Shown: one piece after another, positions 15,587 to 25,985 of the stretch
How the letters are laid out: every line of letters starts with the position of its first letter
Position numbering within the stretch: the first letter of the stretch is position 1
Source of the DNA: CAYMKL01 sp964390805
Lineage (GTDB): Bacteria > Chloroflexota > Anaerolineae > VGOG01
Assembly: GCA_964390805.1 (NCBI GenBank)
Contig: CAYMKL010000045.1
Location: forward strand, 1 to 44,709
Direction of reading: 5' to 3'
Length of the DNA: 44,709 bases
Notes under the pieces: generated by a model
Told to the model about the DNA's origin: nothing
The model's input: only the letters and a program-made list of their open reading frames with translations
Databases searched by the model: none
Translations under genes and position numbers: made by a program

Positions 15587-18500
15587 ATGAACTGGCGTAA
15601 ACTGTTTGGCCTTATTACTCTAGCTGTACTCCCNNNNNNNNNNNNNNNNNNNNNNNNNNNNNNNNNNNNNNNNNNNNNNNNNNNNNNNNNNNNNNNNNNN
15701 NNNNNNNNNNNNNNNNNNNNNNNNNNNNNNNNNACTCCCCAAGCCAATATCCAATATCCAATATCCAACATCCAATACCCAATCAGTGGAGTGGAATATC
15801 GCCAAAGTGCGAGCCGATCAAGTGTGGAGCGATTTCGGCATCACCGGCCACGGAGTGGTGGTGGCCAACATGGACAGCGGCGTGGACTGGACCCACCCCG
15901 CTCTGCAGAGCAAATATCGTGGCGCCGATGGAAATCATGACTATAACTGGTTCGATTTCACAGACACCTACCCTATTGCCCCTGACGATGGCTACGACCA
16001 CGGCACCCACACCATGGGCACCATCGTGGGGGACGACGGGGGCGCGAATCAGATCGGCATGGCCCCCGGCGCGCGCTGGATCGCTGTCAAGGTCTTCGAC
16101 GATTACGGCAGCACCGACGATGTGAAGATTCACCAGGGCTTTCAGTGGTTCCTGGCTCCCACTGACCTCAACGGAGAGAACCCGGATCCCAGCAAAGCGC
16201 CCGACGTGGTGAGTAACTCCTGGGGCAGCATGAACGGGGCCGATCCCACCTTCTGGCCCGATGTGGCGGCATGGCAGGCGGCAGGTATCTTCCCCGTCTT
16301 CGCCGCCGGCAACAATGGGGAGATGGGCGTTGGCTCCGCGGACTCACCAGGCAGCTTCCCCCAAACCATGGCCGTGGGCGCCACGGACTCCGACGATGCC
16401 ATTGCCTACTTCAGTGGCCGTGGCCCTTCCTTCTGGGAGGAAGTCAAGCCCGAAGTAAGCGCGCCCGGCGTGGACATCCGCTCCAGCGTCCCCGGCGGCG
16501 GCTACGAGGATGGCTGGGGCGGTACCTCTATGGCCACCCCCCACGTGGTGGGGCTGACGGCCCTACTGCTGGAGGCCGACCCCACCCTGACCGCCGACGA
16601 TCTGGAGAGCTTCATGAAGTACACCGCCCTCGATCTGGGCGAGCCCGGCCCCGACTACGATTTCGGCGCGGGGCGAATTGACGCCTACGATGGCGTCCGC
16701 TGGGCCTTGGGAGCGGGCAAGCTCTACGGCCAGGTTGGAGTTTCGAGCCCCCCCTCAGTCCCCCCCAAAGTTAGGGGGGAAGTTCCAACCTCCAACCTCC
16801 AACCTCCAACTGCCAACTTCCAACTTCCAACTATTCCCGGGGCCACGGTCAGCGGTGTCAGCCAAGCTGGTGACCGATTCGTCACTGCCACCGATGCCAC
16901 CGGGACCTACATCGTCAGCGTGCCGGGCGGCTTCTACGACGTCACGGCCAGTGCTTTTGGCTACCTCCCGGCCACGGTGAGTGGGGTGGAGGTGATCACG
17001 GGCTACATGTCCATGCGGGACCTGGCCCTGGAGCCGGCCCCCACGGGGACCCTCAGCGGTCGGGTGACGGAGGGAGGGACAGGGGAGCCGCTGGGCGCTA
17101 CGATCCGTGCCTTGAACACCCCGGCCTCGACGACAGCCGACGCTGCCTTCGGTAACGGGTTCTACAACCTGGTCCTGCCTGTGGGCAGCTACACCGTAGA
17201 GGCAAGCACGGCAGGCCATCTTATGCAGCGGGCGGTGGTTAGCATCGCCGAGGGTGCGGTGACTGGTCAGGACTTCACCCTGCCCACGGCCCCCTCGCTC
17301 CTGCTGGTGGACGCCGACGGCTGGGCCGGGGATAACGTCACTCTTTACTACCAGTACGCTCTGGATGAGGCCGGCTACCTCTATGAGACGCGCCTTATCA
17401 CCGACACGGCCTACATTCCTACCGCCGATGAGTTGGGGGTCTACGACGTCGTCCTATGGGCCGACTCTTTGGCCTCGCCGGGCTACATCGGGGCCGACGG
17501 GACCCTGATGGATTATCTGGACAACGGCGGCCAACTCCTCATCGCCGGGCAGGACATCGGCTACTGGGATGACTACCAGGAATACGCCCCGTCCTTCTAC
17601 ACCAACTATTTGCACGCCAACTTCGTCGGAGAGCCGCAGACCCTGGATCCACTGATTGGAGCCGACGTCTTAGAGGGATTGACCCTCATCATCAACGACA
17701 CCTACGCCTACAAGAACACGGGTTACTGCACCCTCTTCGGCTGCCTCTATCCCGATGAGATCGGGCCTGCCGACGATGCTGCCTCGCCCATCATTGCCCA
17801 TTCTAGTGGAGACGTTTTCGGGCTCGAGGCCGAATCACCCCCCTACCGGGTGGTCTACTTCGGGTTTGGCCTGGAGAGCGTCGGCCCCCGCGATGCGCTG
17901 GCCCAGACGGTGGACCGAGCCATCACCTGGCTCACCTTGCCCTCCCTGACCAAGACGGTGGACAAGGAGGAGGTCATACTGGGCGAGGTACTGACCTACA
18001 CTCTGATCCTGAGTAACATCAGCTCCGCCGACCTGGCCGGGATCAGCCTGACCGACCCGATCCCAGAGCACACGACCTACGTCCCCGGCAGCGTCACCGG
18101 CGGCGCGGCCTACGAGCCCGTCCTCGGCCGTATCGAGTGGAGCGGCACCCTGTCGGCCACGAGCCAGATGTCCTTCACCTTCCAGGCAGTGGTCGAGGAG
18201 CCCCGCCCCCCTAGCCCCCCAAGGCCTGCCCTGAGCGAGGCCGAAGGGTTGGGGGGAATGGGGAGCGGGAAGGTCATCACCAACACCGCCACCCTGGACG
18301 ACGGACAGGGCCACACCATCCAGGCCAGCGCCACCACGACGGTGCTGGGACCTGACCTGACGAGCTCGACCAAGACCGTGGACAAGCCCCTGGCCCTGGC
18401 TGGCGACACCATGACCTACACCATCGCCTTGAGGAACACAAGCTCTATCAGCGCCACCGGGGTCAGCCTGGTGGACCCCATCCCTGACAACACGGTCTAC

Positions 18501-21458
18501 GTCCCCGGCAGCGTCAGCGGCGGGGCGGTCTACAACGCAGATCTGCACCAGATCGAATGGACGGGGGATGTGCTGGGGCTAGATCCGGAAGAGGGACACT
18601 ACACCTGGGTTGACAGCGACGCGCCCGGCGGCCCCGTCTACGGCTGGGTGGACATCACCGAGATTGGCGTCCCCATCACCGGCCTGGGCGATGACACTAA
18701 CGCCGGCCCGTTCCCCATCGGGTTCTCTTTCCCCCTCTACGCAAACAGGTTCACCCAGTTCTACCTCAACAGCAATGGCTTCCTGAGCCTGTCGCCCATC
18801 TCTGGCCGCAACTTTAGCAATCTGGCTCTGCCCGACCCCTCGGCTCCGGGCAACCTGCTGGCCCCTTTCTGGGACGATCTCAACTTCACCTCGGGTGGGG
18901 CCGCCTATTACTGGAGCAACGACCAGGATACCCTGGTGGTCTCCTACGTGGAGGTTCCCCACTACGGCGAGGGTGGTCTCTACACCTTCCAGGTCATCCT
19001 GCGGGCCGACAGTTCCATCACCTACCAGTACCAGTCCATGGTCGGGCTCCTGGAGGGGGCCACTATTGGCATTCAGAACGCCGACGGCGCCCAGGGGCTG
19101 ACCATCGCCCATAATCAGACCTACGTCCACGACGAGTTGGCGGTGCTCATCTCACCTCCGCCCCCTCCCGTGCCGCCGCCCGCCATCACTTTTCAGGTGG
19201 AGATTGACGAGCCACTGCCCACCAACACCGTCATCACCAACACGGCCTTCATCACCGAGGACACAGGGCTTAGCCACCAGCGCCAGGCCACCACCATCGT
19301 CAACGCCTTGGACTTGACCGGTTCGACCAAGACGGTGGATCCTGCAGAGGTCGCCTCTGGTGATGTCTTGACCTACACCGTCGTCCTGAGTAACACGGGG
19401 AGCGGCGACGCCCAGGCCAGTTTCACCGATCCTCTCCCTGAGCACACGACCTATGTGCCGGAGAGCGCCACGGGTGGGGCGATCTACAACCCTGCGCTGA
19501 ACCAGATCGAGTGGACAGGGACTGTGTCTGCTGAGACCGAGAGAGCCTTCTCTTTCCAGGTCAGCCTGGAGAGTCCACTGCCCGCTGGGCTGGTCATCAC
19601 CAACACAGCCACCATTGACGACGGCCTGCATCTGCCTTTTACCAGAACCACCACTTCCATGGTGCAAAGTGCCGACATGGGGGGCTCGGTCAAGACGGTG
19701 GACAAGGCTGTAGCCCTGGCTGGCGACACCCTGACCTATACCATCGCCTTGAATAACACCGGCTCCCTCATTGCCACCGACGCCAACCTGCTGGACCCCA
19801 TCCCTGACAACACGGTCTACGTGCCCGGCAGTGTCACCGGAGGGGCGGTCCACAACGCGACGCTGGACCAGATCGAGTGGACGGGGACTGTGCCAGTAGA
19901 ACGAGGCTATACCTGGACCGACAGCGATCAGCCCGGAGGACCCGCCTACGCCTGGGTGGACATCACGGACATCGGCACGCCCGTCACCGACCTGGGAGAC
20001 GACGTCAACCTTGGCCCCTTCCCCATTGGCTTTCCTTTCCCCTTCTACGGGGATAACTTCACCACCTTCCGCCTGTGCTCCAACGGTTTCCTGAGCCTGA
20101 CCAGCCCTTCTACGGCCTTCGGCAATCACCCCTTGCCCAGTGGCCAGGAGCCCTTCAACCTCATAGCCCCCTTCTGGGATGACCTTTCTTTGTCCACCAG
20201 CGGGGAGGTCTACTATTGGAGCAACGATCAAGATACCCTGGTGGTCTCCTTCGTGGAGGCTCCACATTTCAGTAGCGGTGGCCCTTACACTTTCCAGGTC
20301 ATCCTGCGAGCCGACGGCTCTATCACCTACCAGTATCAGTCCATGGTTGAGCGACTGGAGGAGGCTACCATCGGCATTCAGAACGCCGACGGCACTCAGG
20401 GACTAACTGTCGCTCACAACGAATCCTACGTCCACGACGAACTGGCTGTGCTGATCACACCTCCTCCCCCGCCGCACACCATCGCCTTCCAGGTGAGAAT
20501 CGCCGATCCGCTGCCGCAGGAGACGATCATCACCAACACGGCGACCATTGATGATGGGCGGGGCGCGACCTACGAACGTCGAGCGACGACCCGGGTCAAC
20601 ACCATCGAGTTGGAGAGCTCGACCAAGGAGGTGAATAAGATCCTGGCCGTCCCCGGCGAGGTTCTGACCTACACCCTGACCCTGCGCAACACCGGGGTCA
20701 CCGATGCGGCGGATGTGGCCGTCGTAGACCCTATCCCTCCCCACACAGTCTACCAACTGGGCAGCGCCACCGGCGGGGCGATCTACGACGAGGCTGGCAA
20801 GCGGATCCTGTGGAGCGGCGCTGTGCCCAGCGGCGACCAGGTGTCCTTCTCCTTCGCCGTTAGGACGCTGCCTCCTCTGCCTGATGGCACAATCATCGCC
20901 AACACTGCCACCATTGACGACGGCGTGCATCCACCCTTCACCCGGACGGCCACGACGACGACGACCGCTCCGGATCTGAGCCCTTCGGAGAAACAGGTTA
21001 GTAGCCCCCCCTTCCTCCCCCCCAACCCTTCGACAGGGCTCAGGGCAGGCCCTGGGGGGGAAAGAGGGGGGGCGGTGAGTCCCGGCCAGGTGCTGACCTA
21101 CACTATCCTGGTGAAAAACGCGGGCAGCGGGCCGGCGATGGTCACTCTGACTGACCCCCTTCCTGCTGAGGTCGTCTACGTTCCTGGCTCGGCCTGGGCG
21201 GGCAGTGGCGGGCCAGCCGTCTACGATGCCTCCGCCCACCGCCTCACCTGGAGCGGGCGCGTGCCGGTCAAGGGCATGGCCACCGTCCGCTTCGCAGTGC
21301 AGGCTACGAGCCAGGGTCCCATCACCAACAACGTGATCCTCGACGACGGAGCAGGCAACGTGATCGAGAGGAGTGTGACGACGGGGGGGAAAAAGCACAG
21401 GATCTTCTTGCCACTCCTTATGCATCCGTGGAAACTCAATGAGATTCCTGCGCCGTGA
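15587..21458 (+). CDS. Subtilisin-like serine protease with DUF11 repeats (interrupted by N gap)
   Basis: A giant secreted S8 peptidase. AAGGAGG precedes ATG 15587, which opens a signal peptide (MNWRKLFGLITLAVL) before the N gap; most of the propeptide is lost in it. After the gap 1890 residues remain from 15786 (numbering from there): catalytic Asp30 in MDSGVDW, His72 in DHGTHTMG, Ser248 in GTSMATPH. Then carboxypeptidase-regulatory-like domains (about 310-500), a domain opening LLLVDADGW (about 505-710), and about six DUF11-type repeats (TKTVD...LTYT...PIP..TVYVPGS). Two WVDITDIG...NGFLSL beta domains are embedded among them. The C-terminus KKHRIFLPLLMHPW resembles the YLP motif of the cohesin proteins. 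Three in-frame stretches come from dispersed repeats. Frames before and after the gap cannot be joined from this sequence. Confidence 0.85.
15634..15733. other. Assembly gap (100 N)
   Basis: Exactly 100 N, the usual placeholder for a gap of unknown size. It falls inside the subtilase gene and is flanked on the right by CCAATATCC repeats (15744-15782), a likely reason for the assembly break. True distance and sequence are unknown. Confidence 0.98.
15744..15782. repeat. CCAATATCC short tandem repeat
   Basis: Near-perfect units CCAATATCCAATATCCAACA... read in frame as PISNIQYPTSNTQ just before the protease domain. The same family occurs upstream of hisS (about 7815-7850). Confidence 0.7.
16741..16836. 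repeat. In-frame repeat insertion in subtilase gene (CCAACTTCC type)
   Basis: A hairpin CCCCCCAAAGTTAGGGGGG followed by CCAACCTCC/CCAACTTCC units. It is translated as a Pro/Asn/Gln-rich stretch between the protease and the next domain without breaking the frame. Confidence 0.65.
18203..18271. repeat. In-frame repeat insertion in subtilase gene (GCTCAG/TTCGAC type)
   Basis: C- and G-tracts (CCCCCCAAGG ... TTGGGGGG) flank CCTGAGCGAGGCCGAAGG. It is translated as PPRPALSEAEGLGGMG within a DUF11 repeat, at a turn between strands. Confidence 0.65.
20998..21075. repeat. In-frame repeat insertion in subtilase gene (TTCGAC/GCTCAG type)
   Basis: CCCCCCCAACCCTTCGACAG, then GGCTCAGGGCAGGCCC and a G-tract. 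It is translated as PPNPSTGLRAGPGGERGG inside the last DUF11 repeat. Confidence 0.65.
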
Positions 21459-21500
21459 TACTCACACCCAAGATTATGAGAAGGGAAGGGTTTTCTGTCA

Positions 21501-22817
21501 ATGAGAAACATCTGCGTCATCGGAATTGGCTACGTTGGATTGGTCACCGGGGCCTGCCTGGCCGACCTGGGCAATCGCGTGATTGGTCTCGATCTGGATA
21601 AATTGAAGTGTGATAACCTCAAGAAGGGCATCATGCCCATCTATGAGCCTGGGCTGGAGGAGATCGTGCGGCGCAACTGCGCGGCCGGGCGATTGGATTT
21701 TACCACCTCGTATGACGAAGCTCTGAAGGACGTGGAGTACGTATTCATCGCGGTGGGCACTCCATCTGGGGCTGAGGGCGAGGCTGATTTGGCCTACGTC
21801 AACCAGGCGTCGGAGGGCATAGCCAGGCGCTTGCATCAGCCCACCGTCATCATCAACAAGAGCACTGTGCCCATCGGCACCGGCGACTGGGTGGCCGACA
21901 TCGTCAGGGAGAACATGCCCGATCAGGACATCGAGTTTTCGGTGGTCTCCAACCCGGAGTTCCTGCGGGAGGGATCGGGCGTTTACGACTTCATGAATCC
22001 CGATCGCATCGTCTTGGGCTCGCTGAATCCGGCGGCGGCGCACCGGGTGGCCGAATTGTACTATCCCCTGCGAACTCCGATCATCATCACCGACCTGCGC
22101 ACGGCGGAGATGATCAAGTACGCCTCCAACGCTTTCCTGGCCACCAAGATATCGTTCATCAACGAGATAGCCAACATCTGCGAGGCGCTGGGAGCTGACG
22201 TGATGGAAGTGGCCCACGGCATGGGCATGGATCGGCGCATCGGGCCGCAGTTCCTGGGGGCAGGCATAGGCTGGGGAGGCAGTTGCTTCCCCAAGGACGT
22301 GAAAGCCCTGGCACACATGGCGGCCACCCACGGGGCTCACCCCCAGTTGTTGCGGGCGGTGATGGAGATCAACTTCGATCAGCGTAAGAGGGTGATCCAG
22401 AAGCTGCGCGACATACTGGGTGGCTTTCGGGGAAAGACCGTCGGCATCCTGGGCCTGGCTTACAAGCCAAACACCGATGATATGCGGGGTGCGCCTTCCA
22501 TCGAGATCATCCACATGCTCCAGCACGAGGGGGCGCACATTAAGGCCTACGATCCGCAGGCAGTGGGGACGTCCAGGCGGATACTGACCGACGTCGAATA
22601 TGGCGAGAATGCATACGCTGTGGCAAAGGACGCGGATGCCCTGATCCTGGTGACCGAGTGGAACGAGTTCAAGCAGTTGGACATGATGCGGATCAAGGAG
22701 TCCATGCGTCAGCCGATCATGCTAGATGGCCGCAACATCTACAATCCCGGGAGGATGAAGGAGACAGGGTTCATCCACCGAGGCATGGGGCGCGGCTACA
22801 ACGAGGCGGTATGCTAA
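21501..22817 (+). CDS. ugd: UDP-glucose 6-dehydrogenase family
   Basis: A 438-aa enzyme oxidising UDP-glucose (or a related UDP-sugar) to the uronate with two NAD+. The Rossmann start MRNICVIGIGYVGLVTGACL, the block NPEFLREGSGVYDFMNPDRI, the Lys in AEMIKYASNAFLATKISFIN and the catalytic Cys in GWGGSCFPKDVKAL all match. KTVGILGLAYKPNTDDMRGA marks the UDP-binding C-terminal domain. Length is usual. It overlaps the acpS start by 7 nt. The product would feed polysaccharide or glycan synthesis. Confidence 0.95.
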   Translation: MRNICVIGIGYVGLVTGACLADLGNRVIGLDLDKLKCDNLKKGIMPIYEPGLEEIVRRNCAAGRLDFTTSYDEALKDVEYVFIAVGTPSGAEGEADLAYVNQASEGIARRLHQPTVIINKSTVPIGTGDWVADIVRENMPDQDIEFSVVSNPEFLREGSGVYDFMNPDRIVLGSLNPAAAHRVAELYYPLRTPIIITDLRTAEMIKYASNAFLATKISFINEIANICEALGADVMEVAHGMGMDRRIGPQFLGAGIGWGGSCFPKDVKALAHMAATHGAHPQLLRAVMEINFDQRKRVIQKLRDILGGFRGKTVGILGLAYKPNTDDMRGAPSIEIIHMLQHEGAHIKAYDPQAVGTSRRILTDVEYGENAYAVAKDADALILVTEWNEFKQLDMMRIKESMRQPIMLDGRNIYNPGRMKETGFIHRGMGRGYNEAVC

Positions 22818-23248
22818 GAACTGATCCACTGGGGAGCTTCTCTGTTGGGGTGGACATCATCGAGATCGAGCGCATCGAGGCCGCTTTGCGGCGGTACGGC
22901 GAGCGTTTCCTCCAGCGGGTGTACACCCCAGCGGAGCAGGCTTATTGCCGAGGGCGGGTGCCGGAGCTGGCGGTCCGTTTTGCCGCCAAAGAAGCTGTCT
23001 CCAAAGCCCTGGGCACAGGGATGCGCGGCATCGCCTGGCAGGAGATGGAGATCCTCGGCGACCAGCGGGGCAAGCCTCTGGTTCATTTGCACGGGCGGGC
23101 CAAAGCGCGGGCCGAGGAGTTGGGCCTGTCTGAGTTCGCCATTAGTCTTTCCCATTCGCGGGATTATGCGGTGGCCTTCGTGATAGCGGCTGGGAAGAGG
23201 GGGGAGAACCACGGATTGGCAGAAAAACGCGGATTTGGACACATTTGA
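22811..23248 (+). CDS. acpS: Holo-[acyl-carrier-protein] synthase
   Basis: A 145-aa phosphopantetheinyl transferase that activates ACP. The motifs SVGVDIIEIERIEAAL (Mg-binding Asp) and VRFAAKEAVSKALGTGM (Glu, Lys) are canonical, then ISLSHSRDYAVAFVIA. The ATG at 22811 overlaps the ugd stop and has GAGGCGG upstream. The last 18 residues (GENHGLAEKRGFGHI and before) are encoded by a dispersed ACCACGGATT repeat and are not part of the family. Confidence 0.93.
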   Translation: MLRTDPLGSFSVGVDIIEIERIEAALRRYGERFLQRVYTPAEQAYCRGRVPELAVRFAAKEAVSKALGTGMRGIAWQEMEILGDQRGKPLVHLHGRAKARAEELGLSEFAISLSHSRDYAVAFVIAAGKRGENHGLAEKRGFGHI

Positions 23249-23279
23249 TCCGCGCCTTTCTGTCCATCCGCGGCTCTGA
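23206..23279. repeat. ACCACGGATT/GCGGAT inverted-repeat element
   Basis: ACCACGGATTGGCAGAAAAA faces TTTCTGTCCATCCGCGG, with an inner CGCGGAT...ATCCGCG hairpin. It provides the 3' end of acpS. Relatives occur at 24497-24538 and 36782-36872. Confidence 0.65.
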
Positions 23280-23317
23280 GGCAACTATCAACTTTAACTA
23301 CGGGAGGAACGCAAGAG

Positions 23318-24304
23318 ATGAAAAAGAAGGGACGAGTTTTCTCAGGTGCGCGGCCCACGGGGCGCCAGCATCTGGGCAATTACCTGGGCGCGATCCGAAA
23401 CTACGTGGCTTTGCAGGATGACTACGACTGTGTCTACTGCGTGGTTGACCTGCACGCCCTGACCACCCTGACGGATACTGAGTACCTCAGAGTACACACC
23501 TACGAGATGGTGCTGGACTGGCTGGCGGCGGGGATGGATGCGGAGGATACCATCATCTTCGTCCAGTCCCACGTGCCCCAGGTGACGGAGTTGCACACCA
23601 TCCTCTCCATGGTCACGCCTATGGGCTGGCTGGCAAGGCTCCCCACCTTCAAAGAGAAGGTTCGCCAGCAGCCCGACAACGTGAACTATGGGCTGCTGGG
23701 ATACCCGGTGCTGATGGCTGCCGACATCACCCTCTACAAGGCCGATACCGTGCCTGTGGGCGACGACCAGGCTCCTCACCTGGAATTCACCCGAGAGATT
23801 GTGCGCCGCTTCAACCACCACTTTGGGAATACCCTCATCGAGCCCCAGATGAAGCTGACCGACGTCCCCCGCGTGCTTGGCACCGACGGGGTCAACAAGA
23901 TGAGCAAGTCCCTGAACAACCACATCGAGTTGGCTGCCTCGCCCGAGGAGATCCAGAAGCGAGTGATGACCATGGTCACCGATCCCGCCCGTCAATACCG
24001 TACCGATCCCGGCCATCCTGAAGTCTGCAACATCTACCATTTGCACAAGCATTTCCTGCCCGATCCCATGGCCATAGAGCAAATAGACGCCGACTGCCGC
24101 AGCGCGGCCATCGGCTGTGTGGAGCACAAAAAGTGGTTCGCCAGGGACCTGGCTGACTACTTCGCCCCCTTCCGGGCCCGTCGAGCAGAACTGGCCGCTG
24201 ATCCTGACCACGTCTGGGACGTGCTCTCCGACGGCGCTGCCCGTGCTCGGATCATCGCCGCTGAGACCCTGGCCGAGGTGAAGGAGAGGGTTGGGCTTCC
24301 GTAA
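23318..24304 (+). CDS. trpS: Tryptophanyl-tRNA synthetase
   Basis: A 328-aa class I synthetase. The HIGH-type motif is seen as GARPTGRQHLGNYLGAI (residues 10-26) and the KMSKS loop as NKMSKSLNN (near 195). The Trp-binding region GYPVLMAADITLYKAD is present. Length is normal. The ATG is preceded by GGGAGG about 12 nt upstream. Confidence 0.96.
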   Translation: MKKKGRVFSGARPTGRQHLGNYLGAIRNYVALQDDYDCVYCVVDLHALTTLTDTEYLRVHTYEMVLDWLAAGMDAEDTIIFVQSHVPQVTELHTILSMVTPMGWLARLPTFKEKVRQQPDNVNYGLLGYPVLMAADITLYKADTVPVGDDQAPHLEFTREIVRRFNHHFGNTLIEPQMKLTDVPRVLGTDGVNKMSKSLNNHIELAASPEEIQKRVMTMVTDPARQYRTDPGHPEVCNIYHLHKHFLPDPMAIEQIDADCRSAAIGCVEHKKWFARDLADYFAPFRARRAELAADPDHVWDVLSDGAARARIIAAETLAEVKERVGLP

Positions 24305-24319
24305 GGAGAAAAACCCCTG

Positions 24320-24496
24320 ATGAGGCGATTGAGCAACTGTCTGACCGTGCTGGGCATCTGGGTGCTGGCCTCGCTCCTGGCCATCGCCTACATTGGCAGC
24401 CACCCTTATCTTGGTTTGGGGATAGCCATTCTGGGCGGGATAGCCTTTGGGGTGGCTGCTTTCTTGAGCTATGAGGCGGAGCAGCGTGAGGACTGA
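24320..24496 (+). CDS. Small two-helix membrane protein (58 aa)
   Basis: Begins MRRLSNCLTVLGIWVLASLL, has two hydrophobic helices (about 9-26 and 31-50), and ends in the acidic tail SYEAEQRED. It starts 16 nt after trpS with AAGGAG upstream and coding-like codon use. Function unknown. Confidence 0.7.
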   Translation: MRRLSNCLTVLGIWVLASLLAIAYIGSHPYLGLGIAILGGIAFGVAAFLSYEAEQRED

Positions 24497-24545
24497 AGAA
24501 CCACGGATTAGCAGAAAAACGCGGATTAGAACGGATTTGCTTGTA

Positions 24546-25004
24546 ATGGTCGTAATAGTCAGCCTTGGATTAGTTGCTGGCTGTTTTCTCCTGGCTGCTT
24601 GCCAAAGCGGAGCCCCCGATTCCTCCCTGGTCCTGGTGGAGTGGACGACGGAGAGTGAGGCTAACACAGCCGGCTTCAATGTATATCGCAGCGAAAGCCC
24701 CGACGGCCCCTACGTGAAAGTGAACACGGCCCTCGTCCCTGGCGCATCCGATCCCCTCCTGGGCGGCCAATACGTCTACACCGACACCAACGTAGTAGCC
24801 GGCCGCACCTACTACTACAAGCTGGAGGACGTAGAGTTGGGTGGGGCCACCACCCTGCACGGGCAGATAGAGGTGGTGGCGGAGGTGGGCAGTCCCTCTG
24901 CTTTTGCCAGCCTCGTGGCCTGGCGGCCCCTGGCCGTGCTGATCGCCGTCCTGGCCCTGGGGGGTGCGATCCTGTTTTGGTGGCGCGGTCGTATAGGGTG
25001 GTGA
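24546..25004 (+). CDS. Lipoprotein with fibronectin-III-like domain and C-terminal membrane helix
   Basis: About 152 aa from ATG 24546. MVVIVSLGLVAGCFLLAACQ is a lipoprotein signal with lipobox LLAAC. The core (VLVEWTTESEANTAGFNVYR ... YTDTNVVAGRTYYYKLEDV) is a fibronectin-III-like beta sandwich, related to the one at 40934-42097. A C-terminal helix plus WWRGRIGW suggests a membrane anchor. An in-frame ATG at 24471 would add residues encoded by an ACCACGGATT-type repeat, so I prefer the later start. The partner of this surface protein is unknown. Confidence 0.75.
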   Translation: MVVIVSLGLVAGCFLLAACQSGAPDSSLVLVEWTTESEANTAGFNVYRSESPDGPYVKVNTALVPGASDPLLGGQYVYTDTNVVAGRTYYYKLEDVELGGATTLHGQIEVVAEVGSPSAFASLVAWRPLAVLIAVLALGGAILFWWRGRIGW

Positions 25005-25021
25005 TTTTCGGGCAATGGACT

Positions 25022-25050
25022 TTGACAAGGTGGCGTTTATGTTGTATACT
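25022..25050 (+). promoter_or_regulatory. Sigma-70-type promoter of the lamin-tail gene
   Basis: TTGACA (25022-25027) and TATACT (25045-25050) with a 17-bp spacer, 95 nt before the ATG at 25146. Confidence 0.75.
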
Positions 25051-25145
25051 TTTCCCAGAAGTGGCAGCACGACACTGGTAAGCTTGACCAGCTTGCCCTC
25101 ACACGAACTGCAAAAAGCTAAGCCTAGAACAGAGGAGGATACGTC

Positions 25146-25985
25146 ATGAAAAAACTAGGCATTGCGCTATTTGTAGCGATAGTGTTATTGGGGATTTGCG
25201 AAGACGCTTTTGGGGCTCCAAGTGGAAATGCTGGTAAGTTGATAATCACGGAAGTTGCTTTTAGGGCAACTGGTGGTGACTGGATAGAATTGTACGTTGT
25301 TGATGGTTCAGTTGATTGGAGTGGTTACCGGATATACAAAGGCATTACCTTGAGATTTACTATCCCGGCAATTTGGGAAACAAATGGCTTGACTACGGGT
25401 GATTATATTGTGTTGCACGAAGGGACTGGAACTGATGATGTAAACAAGAGTGACAACAACTCTGGTTATTGGGATGGGTACATGGGTGGAGGTTTTACAA
25501 ACACCGATGACATCGTGCAAATCAAGGAATCGTCAGGAAGTACTGCCAGAGTTGATGCGGTAATCTGGTCAGATAATAGTGGAGGTTTCAGTGGTAGCAA
25601 GGCCGAGGCTAATGGTGCAGCGGCCGATGGTATGTGGGATGATTATGACTTCGACACGGGTGATGCTGGCGCTTGGACAGATAGTGATGACATATCAGCA
25701 AGCGAATCTCTCGCTAGGTATCTTGATCCTGGTACGCCGGTATACGCCGACAGTAATAGCAAGAGTGATTGGTACGAAGAGACAAGCTCCACAGAAGGTC
25801 AGGAAAACAACACTCAAAAGCCAACCGCTGTCACCCTCTCCTCCTTCACCGCCCACCCCATCGTTTCCCAAGCCACCTTTTTCCCCTGGCAACGGCTGGC
25901 GCTGGCGGTTGGGCTAGTACTTGGTGGGGTCGTTGTGGCGAGGAGAGCGTCTGGGCCATGGAGGAGAATCAGATGGGAAAAGTGA
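25146..25985 (+). CDS. Secreted lamin-tail-domain protein with C-terminal membrane helix
   Basis: A 279-aa protein with a signal peptide (MKKLGIALFVAIVLLGICED, cleavage near AFGA). A lamin-tail-type domain follows (about 30-155: KLIITEVAFRATGGDWIELY, LTTGDYIVLHEGT, ARVDAVIWSD). The C-terminus holds TAVTLSSFTAHP, a hydrophobic helix (ALAVGLVLGGVVVA) and a basic tail, like a cell-surface anchor. AGAGGAGG lies 7 nt before the ATG. Bases 25146-25810 are clearly more AT-rich than the C-terminal coding part and than the neighbours, which suggests transfer and fusion to a local anchor module. Confidence 0.8.
   Translation: MKKLGIALFVAIVLLGICEDAFGAPSGNAGKLIITEVAFRATGGDWIELYVVDGSVDWSGYRIYKGITLRFTIPAIWETNGLTTGDYIVLHEGTGTDDVNKSDNNSGYWDGYMGGGFTNTDDIVQIKESSGSTARVDAVIWSDNSGGFSGSKAEANGAAADGMWDDYDFDTGDAGAWTDSDDISASESLARYLDPGTPVYADSNSKSDWYEETSSTEGQENNTQKPTAVTLSSFTAHPIVSQATFFPWQRLALAVGLVLGGVVVARRASGPWRRIRWEK

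Noticed and set aside
19152..20267. Minus-strand frame of 371 codons opposite the subtilase
   Set aside because: Composition is Asp/Gly/Val/Arg-rich without domains, as expected opposite DUF11 repeats in GC-rich DNA; no ribosome-binding site.
21498..22538. Minus-strand frame of 346 codons opposite ugd
   Set aside because: A shadow of ugd, whose catalytic and binding motifs are on the plus strand.
23342..24679. Minus-strand frame of 445 codons opposite trpS
   Set aside because: trpS on the plus strand has all family motifs; the opposite frame has none.
25079..25099. Small hairpin GGTAAGCT...AGCTTGCC before the lamin-tail gene as a regulator site
   Set aside because: Short, imperfect and not repeated elsewhere; no basis to assign a function.
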